NCBI GenBank assembly: GCA_947624865.1
Contig: CANQMH010000006.1
Coordinates: 1-46,403 of the forward strand
DNA from: an uncultured Clostridia bacterium
Lineage (GTDB): Bacteria; Bacillota; Clostridia; Oscillospirales; Acutalibacteraceae
DNA length: 46,403 nt
Direction of reading: 5' to 3'
Shown: piece after piece, positions 41,499 through 46,403 of the stretch
How the letters are laid out: every line of letters begins with the position of its first letter
Position numbering within the stretch: the first letter of the stretch is position 1
Notes under the pieces: generated by a model
Seen by the model: only the letters and a program-made list of their open reading frames with translations
Databases searched by the model: none
Told to the model about the DNA's origin: nothing
Translations under genes and position numbers: made by a program

Positions 41499-42413
41499 AT
41501 GGGATTGTTTAATAAAATAAAAGAGGGCTTAAAAAAGACAAGAAATGCAGTAGTCGGTCAGATTGATTCAATGCTTAAATCTTTTACCAAGATTGATGAA
41601 GAGCTGTTTGAAGAACTTGAAGAGCTTTTGGTAATGGGAGATGTAGGTGTTCCGACTGCTGAAAAAATATGTAATGAGCTTAGAGTTAGAGTGAAAAAAG
41701 AGGGAATCACAGACCCGTCGCAAATAAATGCGCTTCTTGAAGATATCATTTCTGAAATGCTCAAGGGCGGAGAAGAGCTTGATATATCAACAAGTCCGTC
41801 AATCATTCTTGTTATAGGTGTAAACGGAGTAGGCAAAACTACAACTATCGGAAAACTTGCGAATAATCTTTCTAAGCAAGGCAAAAAAGTCATACTTGCC
41901 GCTGCCGATACATTTAGAGCGGCTGCCATTGAGCAGCTTGACATCTGGGCACAGCGCAGTGGATGTGAAATTATAAAGCAAAATGAGGGGAGCGATCCTG
42001 CGGCTGTTATTTTTGATGCGATTTCTGCTGCAAAAGCAAGAAATGCTGATGTAATTATCTGCGATACCGCAGGTCGTCTGCATAATAAAAAACATCTTAT
42101 GGACGAGCTTTCCAAAATCAACAGAGTAATCGACCGTGAGCTTCCTGATGCCTCAAAAGAAAAACTTCTTGTCCTTGACGCCACAACGGGTCAGAATGCA
42201 GTAAACCAGGCTGAACAGTTCAGACAGGCTACGGGAATTACAGGAATTGTTCTTACCAAACTTGACGGTACGGCAAAGGGCGGCGTAGTTCTTGCAATAA
42301 AAGACGGTCTTGGCATTCCGGTTAAATATATAGGAGTAGGCGAGCAAATTGATGATTTGCAGCCGTTTAATTCAGATGAATTTGCCAAAGCCTTATTTGC
42401 AAAAACGGAGTGA
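41499..42413 (+). CDS. ftsY: Signal recognition particle receptor FtsY
   Basis: FtsY receives SRP-ribosome complexes at the membrane. The 304-aa protein is the NG core: helical N domain (1-95), then GTPase with G1 GVNGVGKTTT (from residue 107), DTFRAAAIEQL, DTAGRLHNK and TKLDGTAKGG. It lacks the long acidic A domain of E. coli, as usual in Firmicutes. It starts 16 bases after smc. Confidence 0.96.
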   Translation: MGLFNKIKEGLKKTRNAVVGQIDSMLKSFTKIDEELFEELEELLVMGDVGVPTAEKICNELRVRVKKEGITDPSQINALLEDIISEMLKGGEELDISTSPSIILVIGVNGVGKTTTIGKLANNLSKQGKKVILAAADTFRAAAIEQLDIWAQRSGCEIIKQNEGSDPAAVIFDAISAAKARNADVIICDTAGRLHNKKHLMDELSKINRVIDRELPDASKEKLLVLDATTGQNAVNQAEQFRQATGITGIVLTKLDGTAKGGVVLAIKDGLGIPVKYIGVGEQIDDLQPFNSDEFAKALFAKTE

Positions 42414-42420
42414 AATTAAA

Positions 42421-43014
42421 ATGGAGTTTATAATAGCAACCAATAACGCTAAAAAACTTAAAGAACTCGAGCGCATATTAAATCCTCTTGGAATAAATGC
42501 GGTATCAGCAAGGGAAATGGGAGTTGTACTTGATGATGTAGAAGAAACAGGCACAACTTTTGCTGAAAATGCTTTTCTAAAAGCGAATGCCGCCTTTACC
42601 AAAACAGGTATGCCTGCTGTTGCCGACGATTCGGGACTTTCTGTTGACGCTTTGGGCGGCAGACCTGGCATTTATTCTGCGAGATATGCAGGGGATAATG
42701 CGTCAGACGAGGACAGATATAACAAGCTGCTCGATGAAATGAAAGACGTTGCAGAAAGCGACAGAACGGCGCATTTCACCTGCGCAATCTGCTGTATTAT
42801 GCCTGACGGAACAAAGATAGAGGTAGAAGGCATATGCGAAGGAAAAATCGCCTTTAAACCATCAGGCAGCTGCGGTTTTGGCTATGACCCTGTATTTATG
42901 TACGGTGATAAAAGCTATGCTCAGCTCACAAGTGAAGAAAAAGACGCAGTCAGCCACAGGGGAAAGGCTCTTAGAAAACTTCAAACAGAATTGAATAAAT
43001 ATTATTGTAAATAA
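42421..43014 (+). CDS. rdgB: XTP/dITP (non-canonical purine NTP) pyrophosphatase
   Basis: A Ham1/RdgB house-cleaning enzyme that hydrolyses ITP, dITP and XTP. The 197-aa protein shows the N-terminal IATNNAKKLKEL, ADDSGLSVDALGGRPGIYSARYAG and the C-terminal GYDPVF and SHRGKALRKL. The ATG at 42421 follows CGGAG; longer in-frame readings run back into ftsY and are not needed. Confidence 0.95.
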   Translation: MEFIIATNNAKKLKELERILNPLGINAVSAREMGVVLDDVEETGTTFAENAFLKANAAFTKTGMPAVADDSGLSVDALGGRPGIYSARYAGDNASDEDRYNKLLDEMKDVAESDRTAHFTCAICCIMPDGTKIEVEGICEGKIAFKPSGSCGFGYDPVFMYGDKSYAQLTSEEKDAVSHRGKALRKLQTELNKYYCK

Positions 43015-43038
43015 TAACTCTCCGAAAGGAATATAAAT

Positions 43039-43344
43039 ATGCTTACAAGTAAACAGCGCGCATTTCTTCGCGGACTTGCAAATAAAATAGATACAATACT
43101 TATAGTTGGAAAAGGAGAAATTACCGACAATATTATTATGCAGGCGGATACTGCGCTTACCGCCCGTGAAATAATAAAAGGAAAAGTGCTTGAAAACAGT
43201 ACGTACTCATCAAGAGAGGCAGCCGGTTTAATAGCAGATAAATGCAGCGCAGATGTTGTGCAGGTTATCGGTTCAAAATTTGTTCTTTATCGTGAAAATC
43301 CAGATGAACCCGTTATTGTACTTCCGAAAGCGAATAAAAAATGA
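43039..43344 (+). CDS. yhbY: YhbY-type CRM-domain RNA-binding protein
   Basis: A 101-residue CRM-fold protein associated with 50S subunit assembly. LTSKQRAFLRGLANKI at the start, VGKGEIT (where the family has a GxxG RNA-binding loop) and KCSADVVQVIGSKFVLYR are characteristic. The ATG at 43039 follows GAAAGGA. It overlaps nadD by ATGA. Confidence 0.93.
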   Translation: MLTSKQRAFLRGLANKIDTILIVGKGEITDNIIMQADTALTAREIIKGKVLENSTYSSREAAGLIADKCSADVVQVIGSKFVLYRENPDEPVIVLPKANKK

Positions 43345-43946
43345 GTAAAATAGGAATTATCGGAGGAACTTTTAACCCCATACACATCGGTCATATTTTG
43401 CTCGGCGAGTATTGTAAAAACGAATTAGGGCTTGATAAAATTATTTTAATGCCTACTTATACTCCGCCTCATAAAGAAAGCTCAGAACTTGTCAGTGAAG
43501 AGCACAGAATGAATATGTGCGAAATTGCTGTCGAAAATCTGACTGGCTTTGAAGTATCCGATATTGAAATAAAAAGACGGGGTAAAAGCTACACTTATCA
43601 GACTTTGACATTATTAAAGAAATTATATCCTCTTGATACTTTTTATCTCATTATGGGAGCAGATATGTTTCTTACTCTTGACAGGTGGAAAAATCCCGAC
43701 ATTATTTTTGAAAATTCAATAATTGTTTGTATTCCCAGAGATAAAGCCGATTATGAAGAACTGAATAATTATTATAATTCTGTAATTAAGAAGTTGGGTG
43801 CGCAAGCTGTTATTTTGTCTGAATCGGTTATGCAGGTGTCGTCAACATATATAAGAGATAATATTGAAAATTATCCGCTTATTAAATCGCTTATTGACAG
43901 GAATGTTTATTATTATATAACAAAGAATAATTTATATCGGAAGTGA
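43341..43946 (+). CDS. nadD: Nicotinate-nucleotide adenylyltransferase
   Basis: NadD adenylates nicotinate mononucleotide in NAD synthesis. The nucleotidyltransferase motif GGTFNPIHIGHI (8-19) and the C-terminal SSTYIR signature are present, with LIMGADMFLTLDRWKN between them. Length is 201 aa. The run yhbY-nadD-yqeK-rsfS is a conserved Firmicutes order, with ATGA overlaps here at 43341 and 44536. Confidence 0.96.
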   Translation: MSKIGIIGGTFNPIHIGHILLGEYCKNELGLDKIILMPTYTPPHKESSELVSEEHRMNMCEIAVENLTGFEVSDIEIKRRGKSYTYQTLTLLKKLYPLDTFYLIMGADMFLTLDRWKNPDIIFENSIIVCIPRDKADYEELNNYYNSVIKKLGAQAVILSESVMQVSSTYIRDNIENYPLIKSLIDRNVYYYITKNNLYRK

Positions 43947-43951
43947 TTTAT

Positions 43952-44539
43952 TTGAATATTAATGACTACAAACAAATAATCAAGCCAATGATGAGCGAAC
44001 ACAGATATATTCACAGCGTTAATGTTTCAAAAGAGGCAAAGCGCCTTGCGAAAATATACGGTGCTGATGAAGAAAAAGCCGTCACGGCAGGAATACTTCA
44101 CGATATTACAAAGGAGCTTGACAAGCAGGAACAGTTGCAAATTATACTCAGCGGTGGTATAATTTTAGACAATATTCAAAAAGATGCACCGAAGCTTTGG
44201 CATGGAATAAGCGGAAGCATATATATTAACAAACAGCTTAATATAGATGATGAAGATATAATAAACGCAATAAGATACCACACCACAGGAAGGGCAAATA
44301 TGTCATTGCTCGAAAAAATAATTTTTGTTGCGGACTTTACTTCCGAAGAACGTACATACAAGGGCGTTGAAACAATGCGCAAAAAGTCAAGAAAAAGTCT
44401 TGAAGAAGCAATGCTTTACGGATATAAATTTACTTTTACGGATTTATCCGCGCGTGAGCTTGCTATACATCCCGATGAAATAAATTGTTACAACGAAATT
44501 GTTTTGGAGAAATCTCAATTGAAAGGAACTGTTAAATGA
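43952..44539 (+). CDS. yqeK: YqeK-family HD-domain Ap4A hydrolase
   Basis: A metal-dependent HD phosphohydrolase; YqeK proteins split Ap4A symmetrically into two ADP. The HD pair is in GILHDITKEL, with upstream H in HRYIHSVNV and downstream IRYHTTGRANMS. Length is 195 aa from the TTG at 43952, seven bases after GGAAGT; the GTG at 43943 lies inside that site. It overlaps rsfS by ATGA. Confidence 0.92.
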   Translation: MNINDYKQIIKPMMSEHRYIHSVNVSKEAKRLAKIYGADEEKAVTAGILHDITKELDKQEQLQIILSGGIILDNIQKDAPKLWHGISGSIYINKQLNIDDEDIINAIRYHTTGRANMSLLEKIIFVADFTSEERTYKGVETMRKKSRKSLEEAMLYGYKFTFTDLSARELAIHPDEINCYNEIVLEKSQLKGTVK

Positions 44540-44889
44540 ATTCATACGAACAGGCTGTTATGATTGCAAAGGCTCTCAACAGTAAAAAAGGGATCGATAT
44601 ACAGATAATAGAAATCGGAGATATTTCCGTTTTAGCTGATTATATGGTCATTGCTACGGGCACAAGTTCAACACACGTAAAGGCTCTTGCAGATGAAGTC
44701 GAATATAAACTTGATGAAGCGGGTATTTCCGTCAGTCATATAGAGGGTTACCGTTCAAATACATGGATTTTACTCGATTATATTGATGTTTTGGTAAATG
44801 TATTTTCAGATGAAGCCAGAGAGTTTTATGACCTTGAGCGTCTTTGGCAGGACGGAAAACCGATTGATTTAACAAATATAGTAGATTAA
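44536..44889 (+). CDS. rsfS: Ribosome silencing factor RsfS
   Basis: RsfS binds uL14 on free 50S subunits and blocks joining when nutrients are short. The 117-aa protein has the DUF143 signature: [40 protein letters not shown] and the terminal [10 protein letters not shown]. It starts within the yqeK stop (ATGA) and is followed by leuS after 19 bases. Confidence 0.95.
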   Translation: MNSYEQAVMIAKALNSKKGIDIQIIEIGDISVLADYMVIATGTSSTHVKALADEVEYKLDEAGISVSHIEGYRSNTWILLDYIDVLVNVFSDEAREFYDLERLWQDGKPIDLTNIVD

Positions 44890-44908
44890 GCGCTTGGGAG
44901 GACTTAAA

Positions 44909-46403
44909 TTGAAATATAATCATAAATCTGTTGAACAAAAATGGCAGAAAATCTGGGAAGAAAAGGGAGTATTTCACGCTCTTGAAAACTCTGAAAAAGA
45001 AAAATTCTATGCTCTCATAGAGTTTCCTTATCCGTCTGGACAGGGACTTCATGTAGGACATCCCCGTCCTTATACCGCTCTTGACACCGTTGCAAGAAAA
45101 CGCAGACTTCAGGGATACAACGTGCTTTATCCAATCGGTTGGGATGCTTTTGGACTTCCTACCGAAAACTATGCTATAAAAAATCATATTCATCCCGAAA
45201 TAGTAACCAAAAATAATATTGACCGCTTTAAAAAGCAAATTCAGTCACTCGGCATATCTTTTGACTGGAGCCGAGAAATTAATACCACTGACCCTGATTA
45301 CTACAAGTGGACACAGTGGATATTTATTCAGCTTTTCAAACACGGTCTGGCATATAAAAAAGAAATGAATGTAAACTGGTGTACCTCCTGTAAATGCGTA
45401 CTTGCAAATGAAGAAGTTGTCAACGGTGTGTGTGAGCGCTGCGGAAGCGAGGTCGTACATAAGGTCAAGTCACAGTGGATGCTGAAAATAACAGAATATG
45501 CCGACAGACTTATCAATGACCTTGATCTTGTAAATTATCCTGAACGAGTGAAAGCTCAGCAGAAGAACTGGATTGGCAGAAGTACAGGCGCAGAAGTCGA
45601 TTTTTCAACTACTACCGGAGATACTCTTACAATTTACACAACCAGAGCCGATACACTTTACGGTGCAACATATATGGTAATTTCTCCCGAGCATCCTCTT
45701 ATAGAAAAATGGGCTGATAAGCTGTCAAATATTGATGAAATAAGAAAATATCAGGCAGCCGCTTCCCGTAAGTCCGATTTTGAAAGAACAGAGGTCGCAA
45801 AGGATAAAACAGGTGTAAAGCTTGACGGCGTAAGAGCAATAAATCCTGTAAATAATCAGGAAATTCCTATCTTTATTTCCGATTACGTGCTTGTGTCCTA
45901 CGGTACGGGTGCGATTATGGCTGTTCCTGCCCATGATACGCGCGACTGGGAATTTGCAAAGAAATTTGATTTGCCTATTATTGAGGTCGTAAAAGGAGGA
46001 AATGTTCAGGAAGAGGCATTTACCGACTGCGCAACAGGCATTATGACTAATTCCGGTATGCTTGACGGACTCAGCGTTGACGAGGCTAAAAAGAAAATCA
46101 TTGATTGGCTAACAAAAGAGGGCAAAGGTCACTCTAAAGTCAACTATAAGCTCCGCGACTGGGTATTCTCCCGTCAGCGCTATTGGGGCGAGCCTATTCC
46201 AATTGTTTATTGCGACAAGTGCGGATATGTTCCTATTGACGAAAGCGAGCTTCCGCTCAAACTTCCTATGGTAGAATCTTATGAGCCTACTGATAACGGT
46301 GAATCACCTCTTGCAAAGATGACTGACTGGATTGAAACTACCTGTCCTCATTGCGGAGGAAAGGCTCACCGCGAGACCGATACAATGCCACAATGGGCAG
46401 GCT
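44909..46403 (+). CDS. leuS: Leucyl-tRNA synthetase, N-terminal part (cut by the window end)
   Basis: LeuRS charges tRNA-Leu. The start is TTG at 44909, seven bases after GGGAGG (44896-44901). About 498 codons are present with no stop. The class I signature region reads [25 protein letters not shown] text, followed by [20 protein letters not shown], the zinc-type cysteines in [10 protein letters not shown] and CERCGS, the editing-domain [12 protein letters not shown] and [18 protein letters not shown], and [17 protein letters not shown]. The catalytic KMSKS part lies outside the window. Confidence 0.96.
   Translation, partial: MKYNHKSVEQKWQKIWEEKGVFHALENSEKEKFYALIEFPYPSGQGLHVGHPRPYTALDTVARKRRLQGYNVLYPIGWDAFGLPTENYAIKNHIHPEIVTKNNIDRFKKQIQSLGISFDWSREINTTDPDYYKWTQWIFIQLFKHGLAYKKEMNVNWCTSCKCVLANEEVVNGVCERCGSEVVHKVKSQWMLKITEYADRLINDLDLVNYPERVKAQQKNWIGRSTGAEVDFSTTTGDTLTIYTTRADTLYGATYMVISPEHPLIEKWADKLSNIDEIRKYQAAASRKSDFERTEVAKDKTGVKLDGVRAINPVNNQEIPIFISDYVLVSYGTGAIMAVPAHDTRDWEFAKKFDLPIIEVVKGGNVQEEAFTDCATGIMTNSGMLDGLSVDEAKKKIIDWLTKEGKGHSKVNYKLRDWVFSRQRYWGEPIPIVYCDKCGYVPIDESELPLKLPMVESYEPTDNGESPLAKMTDWIETTCPHCGGKAHRETDTMPQWAG

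Noticed and set aside
1..46403. Mobile elements, prophage, CRISPR arrays, tRNA or rRNA genes
   Set aside because: I looked for transposase-like proteins, regular spaced repeats, cloverleaf segments ending CCA and rRNA-like blocks, and saw none.

Overview
The window is AT-rich, gene-dense, low-GC Gram-positive (Clostridia) chromosome with no tRNA or rRNA gene, mobile element or CRISPR array that I can see. Shine-Dalgarno sites are strong, UUG starts are frequent, and many neighbouring genes overlap by ATGA. The best taxonomic clue is a 735-residue secreted starch-binding protein (7699-9906) with the order CBM26, Ig-like, CBM74-like, Ig-like, dockerin. That is the architecture of Sas6 of the Ruminococcus bromii amylosome, so the source is probably R. 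bromii or a close Ruminococcaceae relative. This is an inference from one protein plus the general gene content.

Layout. 1-566 (-): 5' part of queA, whose last dozen codons at the window edge stop looking like QueA. 789-3587: asd-dapA-dapB (lysine/DAP), with promoter and terminator. 3888-5272: DUF3343 protein plus a cysteine-desulfurase-like enzyme. 5361-7477: cdaA-cdaR (c-di-AMP). 7699-9906: Sas6-like gene with its own promoter and a bidirectional terminator. 9976-11145 (-): SEDS/RodA glycosyltransferase. 11325-14569: fhs-tsaE-tsaB-rpiB. 14614-15022: non-coding AT-rich stretch with DnaA-box-like repeats, then a small XRE regulator. 15370-16734 (-): MocR regulator, divergent from murD-M42-M42-GNAT-ynbB (16875-22396). 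22510-23990 (-): CPBP protease-tadA. 24205-28420: a four-gene cassette (TarI-like cytidylyltransferase, zinc dehydrogenase, AlsE/Rpe-like epimerase, CDP-polyol phosphotransferase). 28424 to the end: a consensus promoter and L20-type leader open a long same-strand housekeeping run: infC-rpmI-rplT, trmH-type methylase, dprA, topA, trmFO, plsX, rnc, a radical SAM gene, smc, ftsY, XTP pyrophosphatase, yhbY, nadD, yqeK, rsfS, leuS (cut by the window end).

How it works together. Most of the window is core physiology: cell-wall precursors (asd/dapA/dapB, murD, rodA), c-di-AMP, translation, tRNA modification, replication and segregation (topA, smc), and protein targeting (ftsY). The two lineage-specific parts are the starch-binding amylosome protein and the 24.2-28.4 kb cassette. 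The cassette reads as a complete chemical route: ketose-phosphate epimerisation, reduction to a polyol phosphate, CTP activation, then transfer to a surface polymer. It is the best candidate here for an incompletely described system. Other points of interest are an infC start at AUC, a radical SAM gene with no ATG/GTG/TTG before its cluster motif, and a palindrome overlapping the mocR -35 box in the mocR/murD divergent promoter.
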